Positions 33,412 through 41,640 of a DNA stretch of 64,000 bases are shown one piece after another (within the stretch, counting starts at the first letter, position 1; the number at the start of each line of letters is the position of its first letter). The position numbers and the translations under genes are program-made. Below the pieces are notes generated by a model. The model made no database searches. It had not been told where the DNA came from and saw only the letters and a list, made by a program, of their open reading frames with translations. The stretch is from Nostoc sp. UHCC 0702. Its GTDB lineage: Bacteria; Cyanobacteriota; Cyanobacteriia; Cyanobacteriales; Nostocaceae. The DNA lies in contig CP071065.1 in assembly GCA_017164015.1 (NCBI GenBank), positions 7,097,501 to 7,161,500 on the forward strand. The letters run 5' to 3'.

Positions 33412-34950
33412 TTAGCTGTTGCCTAAAATCACGTCACCTGATAATCGTTGATACAGCAGTGCGCCTGTCCAAAATGTGGCAGCAAAGCCGGGATAGCCAG
33501 ATGAGGCATTGCAGAAATAGAAATGGTTGAGTGAGGTTTCGTGATTCAGTCGTCCCATACCCATATTGCGCGGTGTCATACTGGAGCCGTAGGAATTCCC
33601 ATTGGGACACCAGCAAAAACGCTCATTGGTAGTAGGACTACCTGTAATATGGAAGACCATGTATTTTCTAAAGTTCGGTACATAGTGTTCTTCCACAACA
33701 TCAAGGATGGAATCTAAGATTTCTTGCTTTTTCTGGTTGTAAGCTTTGCGGTCATTATCTCGTAATTCCTGGAAGTATTTATAATTGGCAACGGTAAGAA
33801 ATTCGACAATTTGGCAGTCTTCTGGGCAATCTCGACTTGCTGTAGTCAATAAAGTCGGCGTTGTGATGGCAAAACTAGGATTAGAAAAGTCATTGCGATC
33901 GTACATCTGCGCGAAGGCTTCATTTAAATCGTGATGCCCTGTATGAAAGAGATTCCACTTACCAAATCCATACTCTCGGAGGTCGATATCTTTGACGACA
34001 CAATAAGCCATGTAGTTAGATGCCGAATATTCATAGTTGAGTTTTCGGCGTACACTTTTAGAAAACTGCGATTCCCCGATCATCTTGGCAGCTTTTTTGG
34101 GGTCAATATTGCAAATTACGGTGTCGCTTGCAAATTCATGGGTTTGATGGGTGGTGAGATCCATCGCTTGAACTCCCGTAACCGTTCTGTCTGTGACTCT
34201 AAAATTCGTAACTTCATGGTTGAGAAGCACCTGTCCGCCATGTGATTCGATGACATTAACCAACGAATTAATCACATGTTCAAAATGCTGGGTTGGGTAA
34301 AATGCGCCCGCTTGATAACCTCGGAACAATATAACCCAAGCATAGAAGGAGAGTTGATTGGGAGGCAGCAAAAAATCAGGCCATTGCAGGGCTAATAAGG
34401 TTTGAGCGGCTTGGGGTAGCTGAAACTTATCAAAAACATCCTGGAGTGTGCTATTGAGATACTGGACGGCAGAAAATACCTCATTTGGATGTTTTAGCAG
34501 TTCAATTGGCTTGATCGGTGGAGAGAGTCTTTTCAAGCCTTCACCAGTCTTTTCCACTTCGTTGACGAATTTATAAATGAGATCGCCATGAGCAGGGAAC
34601 AGATTAGACAATCGCTGCATCAGTTCCTCTGGCTCCGAGGGAATATCCAAACTATGCTCTGGCATTCGCATGTGATCAAAGCCGTCCGAATCATAACGTT
34701 CAAAAGTTACTTCTTGCTCTAACCCTAGTTTTTTCAGTACCCGATTGACGGTTTGCCCTTCACCGCAGTCCCAGACGTAGTGAAATTGAGCGTTAAATGT
34801 ATATTTTTTAGCCATTGTAAACGTATGCCCAAAGCCTCCGGGATGCTCATGGGCTTCGAGAATTTGCACAGTCTTGCCAGAGTTTGCCATCAAAGCGCCA
34901 AAGACTAATGCTGATAAACCACTACCGACAATCAGGTAATCCGGTTTCAT
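33412..34950 (-). CDS. FAD-dependent phytoene desaturase/CRTISO-like oxidoreductase
   Basis: 512 residues from MKPDYLIVGSGLSALVFGAL; GAGGAACT lies about 9 bases upstream, which decides this start over one 66 bases earlier. FAD motif GSGLSALVFGALMANSG with E in ILEAHEHPGGFGHTF. A long insert-rich substrate domain has YNAQ-like pattern FNAQFHYVWDCGEGQTVNRV. The C-terminus FCNASSGYPGFAATFWTGA is the CrtI-type FAD contact. It resembles carotenoid isomerase/saturase-like enzymes, but the substrate may be another isoprenoid or lipid. Neighbours on both sides are flavoproteins, one being oleate hydratase. Confidence 0.85.
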   Translation of the reverse strand: MKPDYLIVGSGLSALVFGALMANSGKTVQILEAHEHPGGFGHTFTMAKKYTFNAQFHYVWDCGEGQTVNRVLKKLGLEQEVTFERYDSDGFDHMRMPEHSLDIPSEPEELMQRLSNLFPAHGDLIYKFVNEVEKTGEGLKRLSPPIKPIELLKHPNEVFSAVQYLNSTLQDVFDKFQLPQAAQTLLALQWPDFLLPPNQLSFYAWVILFRGYQAGAFYPTQHFEHVINSLVNVIESHGGQVLLNHEVTNFRVTDRTVTGVQAMDLTTHQTHEFASDTVICNIDPKKAAKMIGESQFSKSVRRKLNYEYSASNYMAYCVVKDIDLREYGFGKWNLFHTGHHDLNEAFAQMYDRNDFSNPSFAITTPTLLTTASRDCPEDCQIVEFLTVANYKYFQELRDNDRKAYNQKKQEILDSILDVVEEHYVPNFRKYMVFHITGSPTTNERFCWCPNGNSYGSSMTPRNMGMGRLNHETSLNHFYFCNASSGYPGFAATFWTGALLYQRLSGDVILGNS

Positions 34951-35039
34951 GAGAGAGTTCCTCGAACAATAAAAATCTGAGTTGTGTCCCGTTGAAACGC
35001 CCGTTAGTGAAGGCAAAACTTACCGAAAATTTGGGTAAA

Positions 35040-35410
35040 AGCCCCGTCATAAAGGACGGCTTGAAGTGGTAAAATAATGGCAACAGGAAGGGTAATCAAC
35101 CTGTGTAAAAACCCGGTTGCTGCCTAAACCGCAGACACTGAACCTTGATAATTGAATCTATGCGGTTCTGCTGCATTGTTCTAGTTTTCTCCTGGCAGCA
35201 GGTAAAAGATTCACAAGAACTAGACGAATCAGTTTTTGAAGCATATTTGTTTCAAGCTAAAAAGGACTTGCAGTTATGCAACTAGGGTAGGGCATACCCG
35301 AAGTAACGCTTGGGGAGAGCCTCACCTCTGGCCTAGACGACGCAAGGAATCTAAGTTAAGTGATCTCAGCGAACCAAGAATCCCCGTGCGTTCACGCCGG
35401 GGAGTGTCAA
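35040..35410 (+). mobile_element. Decayed IS200/IS605-type element (only end structures left)
   Basis: The left part begins with a hairpin (AGCCCCGTC-ATAAA-GGACGGCTT, about 35041-35063). The middle is not coding. The right end has a stem GAATCCCCGTGCGTTCACGC with CGGGGAGTGTCAA, typical of tnpB-type right ends. It finishes at GTCAA (35406-35410), at the stop codon of the oleate hydratase gene. Almost the whole tnpB is gone. The left limit is approximate. Confidence 0.55.
35240..35410 (+). ncRNA. Solo tnpB 3' end: probable omega-RNA-like remnant
   Basis: A short frame reads RVGHTRSNAWGEPH and later LSEPRIPVRSRRGVS, aligned with the C-terminal TVGHIGTNASGEND...LESPAILGTPS of the intact TnpB at 12192. 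Only about the last 55 codons are kept, with the right-end hairpin, which is the part that encodes the guide RNA. It could be dead DNA or a stand-alone guide RNA for a TnpB encoded elsewhere. Its guide would be the first bases after 35410, inside the 3' end of the oleate hydratase gene. Confidence 0.5.
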
Positions 35411-36978
35411 CTAAACGCTTTGACTAAAGCCTTAAACTCGACTTGCAGTGACTTGTCATGAGGCGAGATAGGTGGGATCTGGCGATCGATACCGAGGAAT
35501 TCGTAGACTGCCATCTGAGCAGCTCGCACCGAATATTCAACTGTGAAGACGACATCATCAGCAATTTCCACAAACTGGCTGATGAAAGCGAGGTTCTTTG
35601 AGCTATGAGGGATCGGCAATGGTCGATCGCTGCGTAAACGAGGCATAAACATACTTGTGATGTACGGCATTCTGCAAGGAATACAGTTTGCCGATTCCAC
35701 AGTGTCCAAATCGAATCGTAAATGACCGCAGAGTTCTCGCAGAATTTCTTCACCGTTGCACTCGCTCATTGGCTTGGGCACGAAGTTACCGATGCGATCG
35801 CTAAAAAGAGCATATCCCCAGAAGACTTGTACATCAGCAGGCTGATTTATAAAGTGGGGTTGATAGGCGAGTACGATGGACATCAGCCAATTTGAGTCTT
35901 TAAACGTGATCAGCCCACCAGTCCCCGCTTGATTGCCGCTAAATTTGGCGATTTTATCGAAGAATGCGGGGTTTTTTAGTGTCACCGTGAAAGACTCCCA
36001 GAGAGACTCGGCAATGCTGCTGTTAAAAGCAGCCGGATTCCCAAAATCTGGACTTTCTGCTGCCAGCTTTTCCCATAAAGTCCAACTGGTGCAGTCCTGT
36101 TTAGTCAACTTCTTGGGCGCACTTGTCATCGACCCCAAACTTGAGGCATCGGTCATTGAGCCATTTTGCAGAAAAACCAAGTCGCTATCTTTAACTGCAA
36201 TGGTTTTGCTTTCACCACTCTGCTGATAATGAATGCCTGTCACTACTAACTTCCCCTCTGCTGTGGTGCTATCCAGATCCGTCACCTTGCAATCGACGAG
36301 GAAATGGACATTTTGGGCAGCAAGCCAACTCTGTAAGGGAAGAATCAATGAATCATACTGATTGTAGATGGTGCGTTTAACCCCTGCCAGGGTTTCAATC
36401 CGAGAGAATTCGAGCATGAAGCGATGCAAGTAACGCTTGAATTCAACAGCACTATGCCACGGCTGGAAGGCGAACGTAGTCACCCACATATACCAAAATT
36501 CAGTCTCGAAGAATTCAGGGGAAAGCCAATCTGTGATACAACTAGCACCCAACTCAGCTTCATCAGCTTGGGTAAGTTTCAGTAACTCTTGACGATTTTG
36601 CATGGAAAAGCCCATCGAACTCACAGGGACTTTTGCCCGTCGGCTGTCAACGAGACGCGCCATAGAATTTGACTTATGCTGCTCATTGAACTCCATCGTT
36701 TCGTCAAATACCGTTTTACCGGGCGAACTCAGGGAGGGAATCGACTTGAAAAGATCCCAAGTGCATTCGTAATTGTCAGTAGTTAACATCCTTCCACCGC
36801 GCAGGGAATAGCCATCTGTAGGGTTCCCGGCTCCATCCATACTTCCGCCCAGCAAGGGTTTTGCTTCTAGGATAAAAATATTTCCGCCAGGGAGTCCGCC
36901 ATCACGAATCATGAAGGCGGCGGCTGCCAAAGAGCCGATACCACCACCTAACAAATAGGCATTAGATTTTTTACCCAT
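35407..36978 (-). CDS. ohyA: Oleate hydratase (myosin-cross-reactive antigen family)
   Basis: 523 residues. FAD fold with AYLLGGGIGSLAAAAFMIRD, EAKPLLGGSMDGAG and GYSLRGGRMLTTDNYECTWD, the latter covering the catalytic Glu/Tyr loop of this family (GGR-E-x-x-x-x-Y-E-C). Also WYMWVTTFAFQPWHSAVEF and later NCIPCRMPYITSMFMPR. It adds water to the cis-9 double bond of oleic acid to give 10-hydroxystearate at the membrane surface. The TGA stop (35409-35407) lies within GTCAA, the terminal bases of an IS605-type remnant, so a few native C-terminal residues may have been lost. Family enzymes are often 530-650 residues. Confidence 0.9.
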   Translation of the reverse strand: MGKKSNAYLLGGGIGSLAAAAFMIRDGGLPGGNIFILEAKPLLGGSMDGAGNPTDGYSLRGGRMLTTDNYECTWDLFKSIPSLSSPGKTVFDETMEFNEQHKSNSMARLVDSRRAKVPVSSMGFSMQNRQELLKLTQADEAELGASCITDWLSPEFFETEFWYMWVTTFAFQPWHSAVEFKRYLHRFMLEFSRIETLAGVKRTIYNQYDSLILPLQSWLAAQNVHFLVDCKVTDLDSTTAEGKLVVTGIHYQQSGESKTIAVKDSDLVFLQNGSMTDASSLGSMTSAPKKLTKQDCTSWTLWEKLAAESPDFGNPAAFNSSIAESLWESFTVTLKNPAFFDKIAKFSGNQAGTGGLITFKDSNWLMSIVLAYQPHFINQPADVQVFWGYALFSDRIGNFVPKPMSECNGEEILRELCGHLRFDLDTVESANCIPCRMPYITSMFMPRLRSDRPLPIPHSSKNLAFISQFVEIADDVVFTVEYSVRAAQMAVYEFLGIDRQIPPISPHDKSLQVEFKALVKAFS

Positions 36979-37082
36979 ATCAACTAAGTCCCTGCAAAGC
37001 TTGGTTTAATCGTGTTTTACGTCTTTTGTGAACTTAAATCTAAAGTTCTTGACGTGTCGGACAGATAATGATTTCATTCACA

Positions 37083-37436
37083 TTAATTAGCTTGTAGCTG
37101 GATCAACGTTTTTGTCCCGGCAGTGTCACTAATCCGAACCGCTATCATCACACCGTTTGAGTTCTGTCCCGTTAAAACTTCAGTTGGTGAATCGATGGTG
37201 TGAGCGTAAGTCACTTCATCTCTACCCACTTCAATCACCAAATCATCTCCTTTTCCGGGGCGATCGTAAACCATCGCCATCAAAGGTGCATCCTGAATCA
37301 GTTCTGCATCACCGAGTTCTGAATCTATGATTTCGATTGAAATATGCCGTCCACGATTACCACTTGAAAACAGATCAAAAAATTCGCCCCATCGCTCACG
37401 CGGTACAGATTTGTTGATGTCAATTTTACTTACCAT
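37083..37436 (-). CDS. DUF5335-family protein
   Basis: 117 residues with the pattern PRERWGEFFDLFSSGNRGRH, then ISIEIIDSELGDAELIQDAP, LMAMVYDRP, DDLVIEVGRDEVTYAHTIDSP. I recognise it as DUF5335, a small soluble protein of unknown function often near stress genes in cyanobacteria. AAAGGAG lies about 10 bases before the ATG. Confidence 0.7.
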   Translation of the reverse strand: MVSKIDINKSVPRERWGEFFDLFSSGNRGRHISIEIIDSELGDAELIQDAPLMAMVYDRPGKGDDLVIEVGRDEVTYAHTIDSPTEVLTGQNSNGVMIAVRISDTAGTKTLIQLQAN

Positions 37437-37557
37437 GATGACTCCTTTAAATATCTCCAGAACTTAAATATGCGTTATCCAGAAACCTTGTAGAGACGTA
37501 GCAGTGCTACGTCTCTACTATATCTATCTAATGTTGCCAGGTTAATAGTTCAAAGCC

Positions 37558-38097
37558 TTAGACAGGAACCGAAATGCTCATTCCATGACTAATTCTGTCT
37601 AGCATTTGCCTCGCCTGACTGACATCTTCGTTGCTACCTGTCACAAGGATTATGAACTCGCCTGCTTGGATTCGAGTCTCGTACTTCACTATCTCGTGCT
37701 TGGGGATTCCTAACCCTCCTAAAGCACCCGCTAGTCCTCCGACAGCAGCAGCACCAGCAGCACCAACAAGTGTTCCTTCTAACCAACCCGCCAAGACTCC
37801 CGCAATGGGGCCAGCAATGATGATCGGAGCTACTCCGGGAATAAACAGCACTCCAGCCCCAGCTAAAATGCCAAATAAACCGCCGACGAAGCTACCCCAA
37901 TAACCACCCCCTGCGGCTCCAGCTTTAGCTGTATCTTTCCAGGTGAGAAATCCCCGCACATGTTCAGTGGTTTGGTAGTCTTTGCCAATAATCGAGAGCT
38001 TTTGCATATCGAAGCCTTGTTTTTGCAGCTCCAATACAACCCTTTCTGCTTCTGCATGGGAGGGGAAATTAGCAACAACCGTATGTGTAGATGTCAT
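37558..38097 (-). CDS. General-stress-protein-like (GSP17M/YflT-type) protein with glycine-rich membrane segment
   Basis: 179 residues. The N-terminal ferredoxin-like domain (HTVVANFPSHAEAERVVLEL, FDMQKLSIIGKDYQT) resembles the YflT/17M stress-protein domain. The middle (about 58-130) is a Gly/Ala-rich hydrophobic segment with G-x-x-x-G repeats (GGGYWGSFVGGLFGILAGAG). The C-terminal domain repeats the fold (IQAGEFIILVTGSNEDVSQA). Related proteins are induced under stress; the mechanism is unknown. Confidence 0.75.
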   Translation of the reverse strand: MTSTHTVVANFPSHAEAERVVLELQKQGFDMQKLSIIGKDYQTTEHVRGFLTWKDTAKAGAAGGGYWGSFVGGLFGILAGAGVLFIPGVAPIIIAGPIAGVLAGWLEGTLVGAAGAAAVGGLAGALGGLGIPKHEIVKYETRIQAGEFIILVTGSNEDVSQARQMLDRISHGMSISVPV

Positions 38098-38135
38098 GAA
38101 TTTGGCTCTTGTATATATTTCAAGCGAGTTACGAA

Positions 38136-38561
38136 TTAGTTCTTTGTAGTTACTGCTGCGGCTTCGGCATCTAGTCTGGCGGCGATCGCTTCTAAGGTTG
38201 CTTTTTCTGCCTCTTCGAGTGTTGCGATCGCTAAGAATGTCGCCGTAGCTGCATGGTTTTCAGCTTTATCTGCCCGATGTTCGAGTTTCTTTGCTTTGCG
38301 ACCCATTTTCCATTCCTCGACATGGGACTTCACTTCAGATTCTTTTTCCTCGAATTGAGTTTTGAGCTTTGCCCGGTACTCATCAAATTCTTGTTTTTTA
38401 GCGTCTAGCTTTGCTTTTGCTTCATCAATTTGAGATTCAATCTCAGTTTGAGTTTTTTTCGGCGCAGATTGAATACTTTCTCTCAGCGATTTTACCCGAT
38501 CTTCAACCGCTTCTAAATTGTCATGAAGATTTTTAGTAAAGTTATCAATTGCAGTACTCAT
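38136..38561 (-). CDS. Coiled-coil protein, stress-island member
   Basis: 141 residues, nearly all helical with heptad pattern (LESIQ-like region QSAPKKTQTEIESQIDEAKA, KLKTQFEEKESEVKSHVEEW) and an Ala-rich C-terminal helix (ATATFLAIATLEEAEKATLE). No membrane segment is evident. It resembles LEA-like or apolipoprotein-like amphipathic proteins by composition only. Its leader is shared with the gene at 16642-16851. Confidence 0.6.
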   Translation of the reverse strand: MSTAIDNFTKNLHDNLEAVEDRVKSLRESIQSAPKKTQTEIESQIDEAKAKLDAKKQEFDEYRAKLKTQFEEKESEVKSHVEEWKMGRKAKKLEHRADKAENHAATATFLAIATLEEAEKATLEAIAARLDAEAAAVTTKN

Positions 38562-38569
38562 GATAATTG

Positions 38570-38715
38570 CCTTAGTTATGTTGAATTTTTCAAATCTGGC
38601 TATATTATTGTCAAGTTAAGATTGAATCTCAGCTTGAGTTTGTTTAGCCACACATATAATGGTTACAAATTTTGACCAACATAACCTCTACCTTTGGAAC
38701 GTTTTAGTAGAATTC
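38570..38715 (-). promoter_or_regulatory. Leader sequence duplicated at 16861-17010
   Basis: Lies directly upstream of the coiled-coil gene. Matches the leader of the small membrane protein gene in blocks such as TAAGATTGAAT, CTTGAGTTTGTTT and TTACAAATTTT. IS copy 2 is inserted at its far end (38719), which may have cut off the upstream part of the promoter region. Confidence 0.5.
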
Positions 38716-38718
38716 ATA

Positions 38719-39677
38719 GAGGATGTTTTAAAAGTCAAAATCAGTTAAAAATCATGCCAGTCGTCTGACCATAATACGAATCATGGCAATAGAGATGAAT
38801 ATCTCTGAAGTTTCGGGTAATCTTTCATAATCCTTACTTAAACGCCGACACCAATTAAGCCAGCCAAAAGTGCGCTCAACAACCCAGCGCTTTGGTAAAT
38901 GGACAAAACCTTTTTTCTCCAATGGTCGAAGAACAATTTCTACAATCCACCGAAACATATCCATCACCCAATGCATAAATTCTTCGCCTCGGTATCCTGC
39001 GTCCATGCAAATGATATTTAACCGTTTTACGTGAGTGCCTGTATCATGGACTTGCTTGAGGACTTTTTTTGCACCTTCACGTTCTGGAAGACTTGCAGAC
39101 GTTACCAAGACCCGCAAAACTAGCCCTCACAAATCTACACTGAGATGTCGCTTGCGCCCATGTATCTTTTTACCTGCGTCATAACCTACATCTGTGGAAA
39201 TCATCGTTGCTGTTTCTAGTGATTGACCCTTCGGCTTCGCTCAGGGTCAACAGTGAGCGAAGCCGAACTGTTGACTATCAACTGCTGCTTCTGATGGACT
39301 CAAGTCACGCCCTGCATCTACTCTCACCCATTGATAGAGTTGGTCGTGAACCTTCAACCATGTACCATCTTTGCTGCATCTCCAAAAATAACCATAAACC
39401 GTTGACCATACGGGAAAATCCCCCGGCAACCCTCGCCATGTACACCCTTGACACAAAACATAGAGAATTGCATTTACTATCGCAAATAATGCTAATTTTC
39501 GGGGACGACCGCCTGGTTTTGCTTCTGGGAAGAGATTCGCAATTAATTCCCATTGTTCCCATGTCAGATTTCTACGGTATGCTTTAGTCATTCGCTCATA
39601 AGGTGCTGTTTTCTACAAATTTCAGCATACGCCTTGTGAGCTTTCTTACAATACCCCCCTACTTTTAAAATATCCTC
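38719..39677 (-). mobile_element. IS5-family insertion sequence, copy 2, 959 bp, defective
   Basis: Left end GAGGATGTTTTAAAAGT at 38719; right end ACTTTTAAAATATCCTC ending at 39677, one mismatch from a perfect inverted repeat. The body is almost identical to copy 1 (two differences noticed), including the 48-bp hairpin insert (39223-39270) and the extra nonsense codon. The flanks are CATA and TTAT, with no clean target duplication. It lacks the 32-bp end duplication of copy 1. Confidence 0.9.
38752..39591 (-). pseudogene. IS5-family transposase, interrupted (copy 2)
   Basis: Same three in-frame TGA stops as copy 1 and the same DDE-type motifs (AAVDSQ; CMDAGYRGEEF; VERTFGWLNWCRRLSKDYE). One amino acid difference was noticed in the N-terminal half (MTKAYRRN against MTKAYRSN). 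Not expected to give active transposase. Confidence 0.9.
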
Positions 39678-39692
39678 TTATATTAAATACAA

Positions 39693-39920
39693 ATGACTGC
39701 ACAAAATCAAAGCCAACGAATTCAATTAAATTTAGATTTGTCGTTAGAATTGTATGAAACAATAAACAATATGGCACAAAAGATTAATGCAGATAATGCT
39801 GAGGTATTGCTAAAAGCAATTACACTTTTAGAACTAGCAGTAGAAGCCAAGCATCAAGGCAAACATATCTGGATTACAGACGATAACCAAAATATTGAAA
39901 CTGAAATTGTTGGTATCTAA
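39693..39920 (+). CDS. Small ribbon-helix-helix-like protein
   Basis: 75 residues: RIQLNLDLSLELYETINNMA then INADNAEVLLKAITLLELAV, a beta-strand-helix-helix pattern like RHH/CopG regulators, and a short C-terminal GKHIWITDDNQNIETEIVG. Such proteins bind DNA as dimers and may be antitoxins. The start codon is only 15 bases from the IS end, so its native promoter has been displaced and the IS end may drive it. The downstream gene follows in 4 bases. Confidence 0.6.
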   Translation: MTAQNQSQRIQLNLDLSLELYETINNMAQKINADNAEVLLKAITLLELAVEAKHQGKHIWITDDNQNIETEIVGI

Positions 39921-39924
39921 TAGG

Positions 39925-40176
39925 ATGACGGATATTAAAGATTTATCACAGATAATTGCCAACAAAGGTGAAAATCCACTAGTTGTATCAATAGTAAATA
40001 AACAGTCAGAAAAAGATGCAGAACTGGATCGAAAGCTGCGAGAACTCGAATTTAAACATGAACTTAGAAAAAATTGGATTTTATTTATAGTGAGAGATGT
40101 AGTAATATTTTCTACTACCATCTTTTTTATTTTTGCGGTTAGTGGTTATTCCTTATTTATGCATATTTATAGGTAA
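39925..40176 (+). CDS. Small membrane protein with cytoplasmic helix
   Basis: 83 residues from MTDIKDLSQIIANKG (an alternative start 30 bases earlier overlaps the previous gene). A charged helical region (KQSEKDAELDRKLRELEFKH) is followed by one membrane helix (DVVIFSTTIFFIFAVSGYSL). Paired with the RHH-like gene in an apparent two-gene unit, it could be a membrane-acting partner, but there is no family evidence. Confidence 0.55.
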   Translation: MTDIKDLSQIIANKGENPLVVSIVNKQSEKDAELDRKLRELEFKHELRKNWILFIVRDVVIFSTTIFFIFAVSGYSLFMHIYR

Positions 40177-40315
40177 AAATTTTTTGCCTCACGCACAGAT
40201 GCAAAGAGCATCAGTTTCTCCCGATGCCTGCATTTGGGAGGTTCAACAGAACCGCGATCGCTTATCTCATACCATTTTATATCAAGTCCTTTGCTTATTA
40301 CTTATGATATGACTA

Positions 40316-41632
40316 TTAAAAAATAAAGATAACTTGCAAGTCCCACTCTTGGTTTTGGCGAATAATCTCGATTTGCCTGATGAATTCTCGAAAGTAAAAT
40401 CGTCGTTCTGCTTCTGATAAGTCTAGCCAAAATTGGGGAATGGAAACAGCTTGGGCAACAGAACGCAAGTTCACTGGGGGAAGCGTAGCTAACTTTGCCT
40501 GGAGTGCAGAAATTTCTGTGCGGAGTTTGTAAGCTCTTAATTTTGCTGTTTCAGTATCTAATACCCCGTTTTCCACTAAGGCGGGTAATTGATCGAGTAT
40601 TTGTTGTTGACGAGCGATCGCTTCTCCTAAACTATTCTTAATCACATCCAACTGGGGAAAATTCATCCCCGCTACAGCCAGGGGTAAGTCACGGCAAACC
40701 GTTGTAATTGTATGTTCCAATACATCTTGGTAAGCAATAGCTCGACACTTGGGGCGATGAGGACAGCTAATAGGACGTAAATAAAGATACTCTTTGTCTT
40801 GGTGGCGCTGGGTGACACGAGTAACAGTCATGTGTGAATCACATTCACCACAAACAACTAACCCTGCTAACGAACGGGGCGCACTAGCGGTTCGAGATGG
40901 TAAACGGCTGTTACGCCGCAAAAGCCGGTCAACTTGGGCAGCTTCTTCCTTAGAAATGATGGGAATATGAGTATTGGAAATAATTTCATGATTGTGATAA
41001 GCCGTGTCCCCGCGATAGACAGGATTAGTTAGCCAGCGCCGCCCAGTGGTGACAGAGATTTTTTTGCCGTATTTTTTCGCCAGGTAACGCACTGAACCCC
41101 GCAGGGAACCGTATAGCAGAAAGTGTTCAAAAAAATCTTTCACCACTGGAGAAGTACTGCGGTCAACGATATACTTATCCTTACCTCTGCGATAACCATA
41201 GGGAGCTTTACCTGGTGGAGGCGCGGTATCAAGACGATTGCGGGCGTGTCCAGTGCGGATACGGCGGCTATGTTGCTGGCGTTGGATTTCATGTAGCAAT
41301 TTCAGCAAGTCAGCGCCAACATGGGAATTTTCTGAACTGTAAGGTTGTTCAGTAGCAATTATGGTTACTCCCATAGCTTCGAGTTGATTGACGCGATCGC
41401 TCACTTGTTCTACAGTATCCCCCAATTCGTCCAAGCGACGAATCAACAGATAATCTACACCTTCAGTTTGGCAGTCTGTAAATAATTGTTGTAATTGCGA
41501 TCGCTTGGGGTGTCCGGAAGACTCTAGCTTACCCAAATCTTGATAAACTCGATCCACCTCCCATCCCCAACTAGCTTCGTCTACGGAAGATTCTAACAGG
41601 GGTTCAGTGTAACTGTAAGCGATAATTTTCAT
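40316..41632 (-). CDS. Serine-recombinase-like protein with degenerate catalytic residues
   Basis: 438 residues in the large serine recombinase layout: resolvase-like N-terminal domain, recombinase domain (APPPGKAPYGYRRGKDKY; GRRWLTNPVYRGDTAYHNHE), zinc-ribbon (LVVCGECDSHMTV...CPHRPKC) and coiled-coil C-terminus. Aligned to gamma-delta resolvase (MRLFGYARVS), the start MKIIAYSYTE puts Glu10 at the catalytic Ser10. LDELGDT replaces LDRLGRD, so both catalytic arginines (68, 71) become Glu and Asp. The Arg45-type region (KRSQLQQLF) is kept. It probably binds DNA without cutting it. XisF-like enzymes of Anabaena share the layout. No attachment site was seen. Confidence 0.78.
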   Translation of the reverse strand: MKIIAYSYTEPLLESSVDEASWGWEVDRVYQDLGKLESSGHPKRSQLQQLFTDCQTEGVDYLLIRRLDELGDTVEQVSDRVNQLEAMGVTIIATEQPYSSENSHVGADLLKLLHEIQRQQHSRRIRTGHARNRLDTAPPPGKAPYGYRRGKDKYIVDRSTSPVVKDFFEHFLLYGSLRGSVRYLAKKYGKKISVTTGRRWLTNPVYRGDTAYHNHEIISNTHIPIISKEEAAQVDRLLRRNSRLPSRTASAPRSLAGLVVCGECDSHMTVTRVTQRHQDKEYLYLRPISCPHRPKCRAIAYQDVLEHTITTVCRDLPLAVAGMNFPQLDVIKNSLGEAIARQQQILDQLPALVENGVLDTETAKLRAYKLRTEISALQAKLATLPPVNLRSVAQAVSIPQFWLDLSEAERRFYFREFIRQIEIIRQNQEWDLQVIFIF

Positions 41633-41640
41633 TAGTCATT

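Noticed and set aside
40316..41632. Active site-specific recombinase excising a heterocyst element (XisF-like)
   Set aside because: Catalytic Ser and two Arg are replaced, and no matching direct repeats were seen around it.
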